A DNA stretch of 64,000 nucleotides from Massilia phosphatilytica. Lineage in GTDB: Bacteria; Pseudomonadota; Gammaproteobacteria; Burkholderiales; Burkholderiaceae_D. The notes beneath the pieces were generated by a model. The model was not told where the DNA came from. It worked only from the letters and a program-made list of their open reading frames with translations, and ran no database searches. The DNA is taken from the NCBI RefSeq assembly GCF_002968015.1, contig NZ_PUIP01000008.1, positions 1 through 64,000 on the forward strand, written 5' to 3'. The position numbers and the translations under genes are program-made. Below, in pieces: positions 56,275 to 64,000 of the stretch; the first letter of the stretch is position 1, and every line of letters begins with the position of its first letter.

Positions 56275-56577
56275 ATGAAATTTCTGTCCAAAGCACCGTT
56301 CAAATCGATTGCGACCAGCGCGCTCGCCTGCATGATCTTCGCCGCCCCCATCGCGGATGCAAGCGACTGCACCGGCACATGTTCGACGGCCGCCAAGCAG
56401 GCCTATACGCAGGCCGAGACCTGGGCCTCGCAGCAGGCGGCGCAGAACTGCGGCCAGACCGCGCATTCGGCCGCGGAATTCCAGGCGTGCTACAGCGCCT
56501 CCCAGCCCTGGATCTACGCGCAGGCGCAGGGTGCCTATAACTACGTGTATTCGTATTGCATGGGCCAATGCCGGTGA
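56275..56577 (+). CDS. Small secreted Cys-rich protein
   Basis: 100 residues. The signal peptide runs to about residue 29 (SALACMIFAAPIADAS). The mature part of about 70 residues has six Cys (DCTGTCS, QNCGQ, QACYS, SYCMGQC) and many Ala, Gln and Tyr, suggesting a compact disulphide-stabilised helical domain. Not recognised. AGGAG precedes the ATG. A long hairpin (GAAAAGCGCC...GGCGCTTTTC, 56591-56626) follows as a terminator. Confidence 0.7.
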   Translation: MKFLSKAPFKSIATSALACMIFAAPIADASDCTGTCSTAAKQAYTQAETWASQQAAQNCGQTAHSAAEFQACYSASQPWIYAQAQGAYNYVYSYCMGQCR

Positions 56578-56590
56578 TTTGACACCATGT

Positions 56591-56626
56591 GAAAAGCGCC
56601 CGGCCGCATCCGGGCCAGGCGCTTTT
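56591..56626 (+). terminator. Hairpin after the small secreted protein
   Basis: GAAAAGCGCC pairs with GGCGCTTTTC, with an inner GGCC/GGCC stem. The T's are within the stem, so efficiency is uncertain. Confidence 0.6.
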
Positions 56627-56652
56627 CCGCCAATCGACGATCCGGAGACACA

Positions 56653-56769
56653 ATGCTGCATCACCTCGGCAAGGGCGCGCTGGTTGCGATCTGCATGGTC
56701 TGCGCACTCACCGCCCACGCCCAACAGGCAGTCACCATCCAGGGGCCAGAAACACGATGGAAAACGTGA
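56653..56769 (+). pseudogene. Signal-peptide-only short ORF (possible gene remnant)
   Basis: 38 residues: MLHHLGKGALVAICMVCALT then AHAQQAVTIQGPETRWKT and a stop. It has GGAG upstream and a perfect-looking Sec signal peptide (cleavage after AHA), but almost no mature part. It may be a truncated secreted-protein gene or a functional micropeptide. Its 3' end overlaps the next small frame. Confidence 0.4.
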
Positions 56770-56903
56770 CCCGCGCCGCCGGCCTCGCGGATCTGCGCGA
56801 CTACCTGGAGGGAGAGAAAAACCGGGGGGCTACGCCAGCGGCAAAGCAGGTCGAGCAGGAGATCGAAGACATGACGACGGACCGCTGGATCGACATACCG
56901 TGA
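56757..56903 (+). CDS. Small hypothetical protein
   Basis: 48 residues, MENVTRAAGLADLRDYLEGE then KNRGATPAAKQVEQEIEDMTTDRWIDIP. Acidic, helical, cytoplasmic. Not recognised. It overlaps the preceding short frame by 13 bp in another frame. The codon pattern is plausible, but the call is weak. Confidence 0.4.
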   Translation: MENVTRAAGLADLRDYLEGEKNRGATPAAKQVEQEIEDMTTDRWIDIP

Positions 56904-56906
56904 CGA

Positions 56907-57941
56907 TCAGGCCACCCGCGTCCACGCCCGGTACAGCGGCCCGATCCCGAGCACGACGACGACCATGCGCGCGACGTGGAACGCCGTCACGACGGGCACG
57001 CCCAGGTGCAGCACGCGCGCCGTGAGCGCCATTTCCGCGATGCCGCCCGGCGACGTGGCCAGCACCATCGTCCCCGGGTGCAGGCCCGTGATGGCTGCCA
57101 CGCAGAACGCGAACAGGCCGGCCAGCAGCAACGTGACAGCGGTGCACGCGGCCACGCTCGCCAGGTAGCGCGGTGCCGTGTGCACGAACGCGGGCGTAAA
57201 ACGGGTGCCGAGCGAGACGCCGATGAACAGCTGGCCCGTGCGGATCGTCCACTCGGGCAGGCGCGAGAGCTGCACGCCGGCCGCCGTCAGCATCATCGCC
57301 ACGACGAGAGGACCGATCACCCAGGCGTTCGGCACGCGCAGGCGTTTCAGCGCCAGCGCGGCGCAGGCGGTGACGGCGACGAGGATGCTCAGGCCGGCCG
57401 CGTCGACCCGGCCCGCGAGCGGCACGAACGCATCCAGCCCATCGCCCCAGCCGTGGGCGGCGAACCAGCGCACGGCGAAGGGAATCGTGCCGACGACCAT
57501 CATGATGCGCAGGCTGTGCGCGGCCGCGACCCGTTCGACGACGGCGCCGTGGCGCTCCGCCTGCACGGCCATCTCGGACGCGCCGCCGACGGCCATCGCG
57601 AAGAACGCCGTCGCGTCGTCGCTGCCGGACAGGCGGCGCAGCAGCGCGCCGCCGGCCATGCCGAGGCAGATCGCGAACGAGACGGCCAGCGCGATCCAGC
57701 CGAGGTGCCGCGCCAGCACCGCCAGCACGGGGGCGCTGAAGTACAGGCCCAGCGCGGTGCCGATGGCCCACTGCCCCGCTTCGCGCGCCTGCACGGGCGC
57801 GGACAGGCGCGCGCCCAGCATGCACGCGATCGCCGTCGAGAACAGCGGACCGATCATCCACGGCAGCGGCGTGTCGAGGAAGATGCAGAGCTGCGCCGCC
57901 GTGAAGGCCAGCGCCAGCGCGGGGAGAAACGTCTTGATCAG
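56907..57941 (-). CDS. AbrB-family membrane protein (AbrB_dup permease-like)
   Basis: About 344 residues with roughly 10 membrane helices and an internal duplication, as in the AbrB/MnhB-like 'ammonia monooxygenase AbrB' transporter family: LPWMIGPLFSTAIACMLGARLSAP is mirrored by VPNAWVIGPLVVAMMLTAAGVQLS. GGASEMAVQAERHG and SPGGIAEMALTARVLHL are the duplicated family motifs. The start is uncertain: the domain begins at a CTG (57941) that overlaps the ABC stop as CTGA, while the nearest in-frame ATGs (58046/58052) lie inside the ABC gene. It is last in the porin-Bug-ABC cluster. A role in organic-acid export or uptake is inferred. Confidence 0.8.
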   Translation of the reverse strand: MIKTFLPALALAFTAAQLCIFLDTPLPWMIGPLFSTAIACMLGARLSAPVQAREAGQWAIGTALGLYFSAPVLAVLARHLGWIALAVSFAICLGMAGGALLRRLSGSDDATAFFAMAVGGASEMAVQAERHGAVVERVAAAHSLRIMMVVGTIPFAVRWFAAHGWGDGLDAFVPLAGRVDAAGLSILVAVTACAALALKRLRVPNAWVIGPLVVAMMLTAAGVQLSRLPEWTIRTGQLFIGVSLGTRFTPAFVHTAPRYLASVAACTAVTLLLAGLFAFCVAAITGLHPGTMVLATSPGGIAEMALTARVLHLGVPVVTAFHVARMVVVVLGIGPLYRAWTRVA

Positions 57942-59011
57942 AACACCCAGAGCTTCTCGGCCGGCATCTCGAGCCAGTAATTGCCCGGATCGACGCGGTA
58001 CTTGGAGTACGCGCGCACGCTCGCGTTGCCGTGCTTGAACAGGCATTCCCACCGGTCGCCCAGGTACATGCAGGTGGACAGCGGCAACTGGATGCCGTTG
58101 TCGACCGGCGTGCGGCCGATGCGCACTTCTTCCACGCGGATCAGCGCCGACGCTTCGACGTCCGGGTCGGACCCGGCGCTGCCGCGTGCCGTCGCGTTCA
58201 GCGCCATGCCTTCCACATGCACGCGCGCCGCGCCGCCGCTGCGCGCCACGACCTTGGCCGGCAGGCGGTTGTTACTGCCCATGAACTCCGCGGTGAACAG
58301 CGTGTCCGGCGATTCGTACATCGATTGCGGCGTGCCCTGCTGCTCGATCTTGCCGTTGTTGAGCAGCAGGATGCGGTCCGAGATCGCCATCGCCTCGGCC
58401 TGGTCGTGCGTGACCATCAGCGCGGACAGGCCCAGGCGCACGATCAGCTCGCGCAGGAACGCCCTGGCTTCCTCGCGCAGCTTGGCGTCGAGGTTCGACA
58501 GCGGTTCGTCGAGCAGGATGACGGGCGGGTTGTAGACCAGGGCGCGGGCGATCGCCACGCGCTGCTGCTGGCCACCCGAGAGCTGGTGCGGGAAGCGTTC
58601 GCCCAGGTGGCCGAGGCCCAGTTGCGCGAGCACTTCGCGCACCTTCGGCTCGATGTCGCGCGCGGTCATCTTGCGCAGCTTGAGGCCGTAGGCGACGTTG
58701 TCGAACACGGTCTTGTGCGGCCACAGCGCATACGACTGGAACACGAGTCCCAGGTTGCGTGCCTCGGCCGGCAGCTCGAGCTTCTTGCTGCCGTCGAACA
58801 CGCGGCGCTCGCCGATGTCGATCGTGCCCGATTTCGGGCTTTCCAGGCCGGCGACGGCACGCAGCAGCGTGGTCTTGCCGCTGCCGGAAGGGCCCAGCAG
58901 CGCCACGACTTCGCCGCGCTGCAGATGCATCGACACGCCCTTCAGGATCGGGTTGGCGGTGGCGCCATGGCCGTAGTCGAGGTGCAGGTCGTTGACGGTC
59001 AAAACGTTCAT
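57938..59011 (-). CDS. ABC transporter ATP-binding protein (FbpC/PotA type)
   Basis: 357 residues. Walker A GPSGSGKT (40-47), Q-loop [10 protein letters not shown], signature LSGGQQQR, Walker [12 protein letters not shown] and the switch-region HDQ are intact. A C-terminal TOBE-like domain (about 250-357) follows, as in iron(III)-, polyamine- and phosphonate-type importers. It lies 18 nt after the permease gene. It energises the permease encoded upstream. Confidence 0.94.
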   Translation of the reverse strand: MNVLTVNDLHLDYGHGATANPILKGVSMHLQRGEVVALLGPSGSGKTTLLRAVAGLESPKSGTIDIGERRVFDGSKKLELPAEARNLGLVFQSYALWPHKTVFDNVAYGLKLRKMTARDIEPKVREVLAQLGLGHLGERFPHQLSGGQQQRVAIARALVYNPPVILLDEPLSNLDAKLREEARAFLRELIVRLGLSALMVTHDQAEAMAISDRILLLNNGKIEQQGTPQSMYESPDTLFTAEFMGSNNRLPAKVVARSGGAARVHVEGMALNATARGSAGSDPDVEASALIRVEEVRIGRTPVDNGIQLPLSTCMYLGDRWECLFKHGNASVRAYSKYRVDPGNYWLEMPAEKLWVF

Positions 59012-59029
59012 GATATGTCTCGCAATATT

Positions 59030-60841
59030 TTAGTTGTGCAGCTTGACGCCGAAGCGCAGCGCGATCCCGAGGCCGATGGCCACGAGCGTGATGTTGATGA
59101 ACGAGAGCGCGGCCACGAGGTCCGTCGAGCCGCCGGCCCACAGCGACACGAGCATCGCTCCGATCACCTCGGTGCCGGGCGACAGCAGGTACACGCCCGT
59201 CGAGTATTCGCGCTCGAAGATCAGGAACACCATCAGCCAGGCGCCCAGCATGCCGAACTTGATGAGGGGGAGCGTCACGTCGCGGGTGACCCGGCCGCGG
59301 CTCGCGCCGACGGCACGTGCCGCCTCTTCCAGTTCCGGGCCCACCTGCAGGAGCGACGTCGAGACGAGGCGCATGCCGTACGCGAGCCACACGACGGAGT
59401 ACGCGAGCCACAGTGCGAAGATCGTCGAGCGCACCTGGCGCAGCGCCGGAATGAAGTGCTCCGACAGCCAGGCGGCCACGCCGTTGTCCATGCCGTGCAG
59501 GATGCCGTCCAGCCAGCTCGGCACGAACAGGAACACCCACAGGAACGACAGGCCGGCCAGCAGGCCCGGCACGGCGCGCGGCACGAGGACGCTGTAGTCC
59601 AGCAGGCGCGTGATGCCGTCGTTCTTGCGGTGCATGGCCAGCGCGATCGCGGTATAGCAGGCCACGGCCAGCCCGCCGCCGATCACGCCGATGAGGATCG
59701 TGTTGACGATGCCGCGCACGAGCGACGGCTGTGCGGCGATATCGCGGAAGTGCTGCAGCGTGAGCACGTCGGCCAGTTTGACGCCCTCGCCCCAGTACTG
59801 GACGAACGAGCGCAGCACGATGCCGGACAGCGGCAGCACGATGGTGACGAGGATCCACGCGCCCAGCACGGCGAACGCCACCCACTTCCATTTGCCCAGC
59901 GGGAGCGGCTTCTGGCGCGCGCCCTTGCCCTTGATGGAGACGTATTTGTTGGCCGACTTCAGGAGCCAGCGCTGCAGCATCACGAGCGGCAGCGTCACGG
60001 CGACGAGGCAGACGGCGACGGCGGCCATCAGGTGGTACGACGGCGTGCCCAGTTTATTGGTCAGCTTGTACAGGTACGTGGCCAGCACCAGGTGGCCTTC
60101 CGGGTCGCCCAGCACGAGCACGAGGCCGAACACTTCGAAGCCGAGGAAGAACACGAGCACGCCCGCATACGCGAGGGCCGGCATGATCATCGGCAGCGAC
60201 ACGTTGAACATCACCTGCCACGGCGACGCGCCGGAGACGCGCGCCGCTTCTTCCACGTCGGAGCCGAGGCTCTTCAGCGCGGACGAGGCGTACAGGTACA
60301 CGTGCGGCACGTGCGTGAGGCCGGCGATGACGACGATGCTCGTGAACGAATACACGTTCCACGGGACGAAGCCCAGCAAAGCGTGCGCCCACGTCGAATA
60401 GAAGCCGACGGGACCCATGGAGACGACGTAGCCGAAGCCCATCACCATCGGCGACACGAAGATCGGCACGAGCAGCAGCGGCGCGATGATGCCGCGGCCC
60501 GGCAGGTCGGTGCGGACCATCAGGAAGGCGAGCATGCCGCCCAGCGGCACGGCGATCGCGGCGAGGCCGGCGGCCAGCACGAGACCGTTCTTGAAGGCGA
60601 GCCAGAAGTCGGCGTCGTCGAAGATGAAGCGGTACGCGTCCAGCCCGACCATCTTGTCGGGCATGAAGAACGGCGCCGTCAGGAAGCTCTGGTAGAAGAC
60701 GAGGTACAGCGGCAGGAAAATGGCCACGCAGGTGAGCAGCACGACGACGCCGCGCGTCCAGTTGAAACGCGGCGTGCGCACGGCCGGCAGGCTGCCGGCG
60801 TCGGCGCCCTTGGATTCCAGTGGCATGGTTGAAGTAGGCAT
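59030..60841 (-). CDS. ABC transporter permease, fused two-domain (FbpB type)
   Basis: 603 residues with about 12 membrane helices in two halves, each with a cytoplasmic loop contacting the ATPase: EEAARVSGASPWQVMFNVSLPMIMPALAYA and EEAARAVGASRGRVTRDVTLPLIKFGMLGAW (EAA loops). The duplicated layout matches FbpB, the permease of iron(III) and related anion importers. It is followed by the ATPase gene and preceded by the binding-protein gene. Confidence 0.94.
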   Translation of the reverse strand: MPTSTMPLESKGADAGSLPAVRTPRFNWTRGVVVLLTCVAIFLPLYLVFYQSFLTAPFFMPDKMVGLDAYRFIFDDADFWLAFKNGLVLAAGLAAIAVPLGGMLAFLMVRTDLPGRGIIAPLLLVPIFVSPMVMGFGYVVSMGPVGFYSTWAHALLGFVPWNVYSFTSIVVIAGLTHVPHVYLYASSALKSLGSDVEEAARVSGASPWQVMFNVSLPMIMPALAYAGVLVFFLGFEVFGLVLVLGDPEGHLVLATYLYKLTNKLGTPSYHLMAAVAVCLVAVTLPLVMLQRWLLKSANKYVSIKGKGARQKPLPLGKWKWVAFAVLGAWILVTIVLPLSGIVLRSFVQYWGEGVKLADVLTLQHFRDIAAQPSLVRGIVNTILIGVIGGGLAVACYTAIALAMHRKNDGITRLLDYSVLVPRAVPGLLAGLSFLWVFLFVPSWLDGILHGMDNGVAAWLSEHFIPALRQVRSTIFALWLAYSVVWLAYGMRLVSTSLLQVGPELEEAARAVGASRGRVTRDVTLPLIKFGMLGAWLMVFLIFEREYSTGVYLLSPGTEVIGAMLVSLWAGGSTDLVAALSFINITLVAIGLGIALRFGVKLHN

Positions 60842-60895
60842 GGGAGTGTCCGATCGATGTGAAGCCGGCGGGCGCGCGGCCCGCCGTGAGGCGAC

Positions 60896-61984
60896 TTACT
60901 TCTTGCCGGCAGTGGCTTTCCACTCTTTCAGGAACGCGAGGCGGAGGGCCGGATCCAGGTATTCCGCGACGGCCGGGCTGACCGGCAGCGGCTTGACGTT
61001 CTTTTCGCCGACCATCTTGATCAGGTCACTGGACGTCGTCTCGCCGGTGACGTCGGCGCGGATCGCGTACAGCTTGGAGCCGTTGGCGATGATGGTCTGG
61101 CCGCGGTGCGACAGCATGTAGTCCGTCCACAGCTTGGCGGCGTTCGGGTGCTTGGACATCTTGTTGATGAACTGGACGCGCGAGATGATCAGCGTGTAGT
61201 CCTTCGGCAGCACGACGCCCAGCGACGGATCGGCCTTGGCGCGCACGAGCGCGTACGAACCGAGCACGTTGTAGCCGATCAGGTTTTCACCCGACGAGAT
61301 GCGCTCCAGCATGGTGCCGGTCGACGACTGCACGCGCACCTTGGCCGCGCCGAATCCCTGCTCGAGCTGCTTGTATTGCGGGAAGACTTTCGCATCCTGC
61401 GTCATGAACATGAAGCCGACGCCGGATTTCTCGATGTCGTACGTCGTGACCTTGTCCTGGAATTTCGGCTGCTGGATGATGCGCGCGAAATCGGCGTGGG
61501 TCTGCGGGACTTCCTCCGGCTTCAGCAGGCGCTTGTTGTAGACGAAGGCGGCCGGCTCGAACGTAGTGCCGTAGGCCATGTCCTTCCAGACGGCCCAGCC
61601 CGGGATCTTCGCCGCTTCGACCGATTTGTACGGCAGCGCATAGCCGCCCGCGGCCAGTTTCATCTGCAGGTCCATCGCGGAGGACCACAGCACGTCGGCG
61701 GTGTCGCCGCCGGCCGCGTTCTCCGAGAAGAAGCGGTTGTAGACTTCGGTCGAGTTCATGTCGTTGTACTCGACCGTGATGCCCGGGTACATCGACTTGA
61801 AATCGGTGATCAGCGGTTCGGCGGCCTTGCTGTCGGTCGCGCCGTAGATCACCAGCTTGCCCTCTTTCTTGGCGCCGTCGATCAGTTGCTGGTAATTGGC
61901 CGGATAGCCCGTCGGCACCTGGGCCAGCACGGGTGCGGTCAATGCAAAGGCTGCAGCGGCGAACAGGGTCTTCTTGAAATTCAT
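60896..61984 (-). CDS. ABC transporter periplasmic substrate-binding protein (family 1, FbpA-like)
   Basis: 362 residues with a signal peptide (KTLFAAAAFALTAPVLAQ). The mature protein has GAKKEGKLVIYGATDSKAAEPLITDFKSMYPGITVEYNDMNSTEVYNRF, a typical FbpA/PotD-like N-lobe. The double Tyr that binds Fe(III) in FbpA is not evident (the corresponding part reads GYNVLGSYALV), so an organic anion, such as a phosphorylated or carboxylated compound, is as likely as iron. It is the first ABC gene; the Bug receptor and porin lie upstream on the same strand. Confidence 0.9.
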   Translation of the reverse strand: MNFKKTLFAAAAFALTAPVLAQVPTGYPANYQQLIDGAKKEGKLVIYGATDSKAAEPLITDFKSMYPGITVEYNDMNSTEVYNRFFSENAAGGDTADVLWSSAMDLQMKLAAGGYALPYKSVEAAKIPGWAVWKDMAYGTTFEPAAFVYNKRLLKPEEVPQTHADFARIIQQPKFQDKVTTYDIEKSGVGFMFMTQDAKVFPQYKQLEQGFGAAKVRVQSSTGTMLERISSGENLIGYNVLGSYALVRAKADPSLGVVLPKDYTLIISRVQFINKMSKHPNAAKLWTDYMLSHRGQTIIANGSKLYAIRADVTGETTSSDLIKMVGEKNVKPLPVSPAVAEYLDPALRLAFLKEWKATAGKK

Positions 61985-62004
61985 GGTTGTCTCCTAGGGT
62001 GTTG

Positions 62005-62958
62005 TCAGTGTTCGCGGACCAGGTTGAATTCCCTGGCCTGTCGGTTGTAATCGAGGATGGCCTGCTTGACCCAGCGGGTGAGCGCGTCGCCCGTGAGCGA
62101 GAACGGGTACAGCCCGGCCTGGGCGCGCAACTGCGCGAAATCGGGGGTTGCCTGCATGCGGGCGAAGGCGTCGACCCAGCGGCGGTAGTCGGCATCCGGC
62201 ACGCCGGGTCCCATCCACACGCCGCGGATCACGGGCCACACGATGTCGTAGCCCTGCTCCCGCGCCGTCGGCACGTTCGCCAGCACGCCGGGGAGGCGCT
62301 TGTCGGCCAGCACGGCCAGCACGCGCACCTTGCCGGGACCGGCGTACAGCACGGCTTCCGACGCGTCGCCCGAGATCACCTGCACATAGTTGGCGCTCAT
62401 TGCCGTGAACGTCTCGCCGCCGCCTTCCAGCGCGACGAAGCGCAGGCGGCGCGGTTCGATGCCGGCGCGGCGTGCCAGCAGCGCGACCTTCATCCAGTCC
62501 TGGCTGCCGATGGTGCCGGACACGCCGATCAGGACCTGCTGCGGGTTCTTCTTGATCGCTTCCATCAGTTCGCCGAGGCTGTGCCACGGCGCGTCGGAAC
62601 GCACCGCGATCATGCCGTAGTCGACGCCGAGCGCCGCAACCCAGCGCACGTCGTCGGACGTCGCCTTGCCGAACTTGCCCTCGGCGAGGTTCAGCAGCGA
62701 ACCGCCCGAGAACGCGACGAGGGTGTCCGGCTCGGCGCGCCGCTGCGAGACGAGCGTGTGCCACGCGACGGCGCCGATCCCGCCCGGCAGGTAGGCCAGC
62801 TTCAGCTTCGTGTCCGGCAAGGCCTTCTGGGCGAGCTTGCAGGTCAGGTCCATGGCGCCGCCCGGTTTGGACGGCACCACGCATTCGGCGCCGGCGCTGG
62901 CCGCCGCCATTGCCGCATATAGCATCGCGGCGGTCAGGATCGGAATGGCGCGCTTCAT
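62005..62958 (-). CDS. Bug-family (tripartite tricarboxylate-type) periplasmic receptor
   Basis: 317 residues with a signal peptide (MKRAIPILTAAMLYAAMAAA). VVPSKPGGAMDLTCKLAQKAL is the Bug motif region (Pro-Gly-Gly with Asp for the carboxylate), followed by YLPGGIGAVAWHTLVSQ and NVPTAREQGYDIVWPVIRGVWMGPGVPD, typical of the family. Bug proteins bind carboxylates for TctAB transporters or act in signalling. Here no tctA/tctB follows; instead an ABC importer and an AbrB-type permease do. It is a shade shorter than average. Confidence 0.92.
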   Translation of the reverse strand: MKRAIPILTAAMLYAAMAAASAGAECVVPSKPGGAMDLTCKLAQKALPDTKLKLAYLPGGIGAVAWHTLVSQRRAEPDTLVAFSGGSLLNLAEGKFGKATSDDVRWVAALGVDYGMIAVRSDAPWHSLGELMEAIKKNPQQVLIGVSGTIGSQDWMKVALLARRAGIEPRRLRFVALEGGGETFTAMSANYVQVISGDASEAVLYAGPGKVRVLAVLADKRLPGVLANVPTAREQGYDIVWPVIRGVWMGPGVPDADYRRWVDAFARMQATPDFAQLRAQAGLYPFSLTGDALTRWVKQAILDYNRQAREFNLVREH

Positions 62959-62980
62959 GATGTTGCGGCCGCGGTCGGGG

Positions 62981-64000
62981 TCAGAACCGGTACTGGATGC
63001 CGGTGGTGACGCCGGTCTGCGTCGATGCGAAGCCCGGATCGTCGCGCGACAGGCCCACCAACTGGCCATGGTCGGCGTTGGCGTGCGCCACCGACGCGTA
63101 CAGCCAGACGCGCTTGGACAGCGAGTACATGGCACGCGCCACGTACATGGTCGGATCCGCGTCTTTCGCCGCCGGCAGGTTCTTGGTGTTGACGTGGTAG
63201 ACGGCACCGGTCAGGGTCCACGGGTAGACCAGGTAGGTCGCGCCGGCCCAGTAGGTGTCGCCGCGGACATCCGGCGTGGCAGCCTTGCCGGCCTGGAGCT
63301 TGTAGCCGCGCATGCCGGCCTGGTAGCTCATCGGACCCACCTTGTAGTCGACGCCCAGGTGGAAGGCCGTCGTCTTGTCGCGGTTGCCGGTGGCGGCGAC
63401 CGTGTTGCCGTTGACCTGTTCGTAAGCTGCCATCACGCCGACGGGACCGCCGAACCAGGAACCGCCGACGGCATACTTGCGGCCATCGGCATTGTTGCCT
63501 GCCTGTTCACCCAGGCCGACGGTGGCGCCGTACGTGAAGCCGCCGGTCTTGCCGGTGTACTTGATCAGGTTGTCGAACGCGGTCGTCATGCCGTACTTCG
63601 ACGGGCCGGTGGCGTTGCCGCTCGTCGCCCACGAATAGTTCGGGGCGAAGCCCATCGGGTCGAACTTGATGACCAGGTCATAGGTCGTCGTGAACGAGCG
63701 GCCGAGCACCACCTGGCCGAAGGCGCCTTCCAGGCCGACGTTGGCCTGGCGCTTGAACAGGTTGCCGTCCTGGGCGCCGGCATCCATCAGGATGCCGCCT
63801 TCCAGGTTGAAGATGGCTTTCAGGCCGCCGCCCAGGTCTTCGCTGCCGCGGAAGCCCCAGCGCGACGTGTTCTTGCCGCCCGAGACGACGCGCACCTGGC
63901 TGCCGTCGTTGGCGGTTGCATGGTTCACGTATTCGACGCCGGCATCCACGATGCCGTAGACCTGGACATTGGTCTGGGCGGATGCGTTCAGGGAAAGCGC
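62981..64000 (-). CDS. Gram-negative porin (partial, 5' end off window)
   Basis: 340 codons present. Outer-membrane general porin of the beta-proteobacterial type: ALSLNASAQTNVQVYGIVDA is the end of the signal peptide and first strand. SRWGFRGSEDLGGGLKAIFNLEGGI, LGRSFTTTYDLVIKFDPM and the C-terminal GVTTGIQYRF with terminal Phe follow. It is upstream of the Bug gene by 22 nt and probably the first gene of the transport cluster, admitting the solute that the receptors bind. Confidence 0.93.
   Translation of the reverse strand, partial: ALSLNASAQTNVQVYGIVDAGVEYVNHATANDGSQVRVVSGGKNTSRWGFRGSEDLGGGLKAIFNLEGGILMDAGAQDGNLFKRQANVGLEGAFGQVVLGRSFTTTYDLVIKFDPMGFAPNYSWATSGNATGPSKYGMTTAFDNLIKYTGKTGGFTYGATVGLGEQAGNNADGRKYAVGGSWFGGPVGVMAAYEQVNGNTVAATGNRDKTTAFHLGVDYKVGPMSYQAGMRGYKLQAGKAATPDVRGDTYWAGATYLVYPWTLTGAVYHVNTKNLPAAKDADPTMYVARAMYSLSKRVWLYASVAHANADHGQLVGLSRDDPGFASTQTGVTTGIQYRF

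Noticed and set aside
56114-56275. 53-codon Arg-rich frame before the Cys-rich secreted protein
   Set aside because: No ribosome site or recognisable domain. The TGATG overlap is suggestive but not enough, so it is mentioned only within the gap entry.

Overview
The window is high-GC chromosomal DNA of a betaproteobacterium, most likely an Oxalobacteraceae member close to Massilia/Telluria. The clues are the GntR-sdhCD/mdh/acnA layout, a DUF2863 protein, a TonB-rich secreted polysaccharide-degrading locus, Bug-type solute receptors and a KGG stress protein. The assignment is by recognition of protein families, not by a search. Both ends cut genes: sdhD on the left loses its 3' end and a porin on the right loses its 5' end.

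Layout. 1-7.3 kb: TCA-cycle block (sdhCD and a GntR regulator on the minus strand; mdh, a CitE-like lyase, a small secreted protein and acnA on the plus strand). 7.3-10.4 kb: Fur-controlled siderophore receptor with a PiuC-type dioxygenase. 10.5-13.6 kb: DUF2863 protein, a patch of REP-like inverted repeats, then an alpha/beta-hydrolase-MarR pair behind a 20-bp palindrome. 13.6-20.8 kb: minus-strand genes (TPR-GGDEF cyclase, thioredoxin-reductase-like flavoprotein lacking CxxC, serine hydrolase, CYTH protein, M14 peptidase, unknown). 20.9-22.5 kb: divergent stress-type pair. 22.6-27.5 kb: five-gene glycosyltransferase/heptose-type operon. 27.5-29.5 kb: an FtsH paralogue. 29.6-30.9 kb: a holin-like gene divergent from a CI/LexA-type S24 repressor with operator palindromes.

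31-43.2 kb is the most distinctive block: a uronate-polysaccharide utilisation locus with a GH88 hydrolase, a TonB receptor, uronate dehydrogenase, a LacI regulator, a PL5 (alginate-lyase type) enzyme, a GH105-DUF4861 lipoprotein, an unrecognised 611-residue toroid-like secreted protein and a secreted unknown. Matching 14-bp CG-centred palindromes lie before nearly every transcription unit, which defines one LacI regulon. Secreted enzymes would cut the polymer, the receptor would import oligomers, GH88/GH105 would release unsaturated uronate, and Udh would oxidise free uronate in the cytoplasm. No inner-membrane uronate transporter is visible here.

43.2-51.3 kb: ppc, a LysR regulator with a lipocalin-like protein, a second membrane GGDEF cyclase and eutBC (ethanolamine ammonia-lyase). 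51.4-53.9 kb: an orphan double-glycine-leader peptide, a hipBA module with four operators at exact 26-bp spacing, and tRNA-Pro(GGG). 54-64 kb: an LplT-PlsC fusion, small secreted/unknown ORFs, and an anion/iron-type ABC importer combined with an AbrB-type permease, a Bug receptor and a porin. Gene starts, motifs and palindromes were read directly; functions rest on family knowledge.
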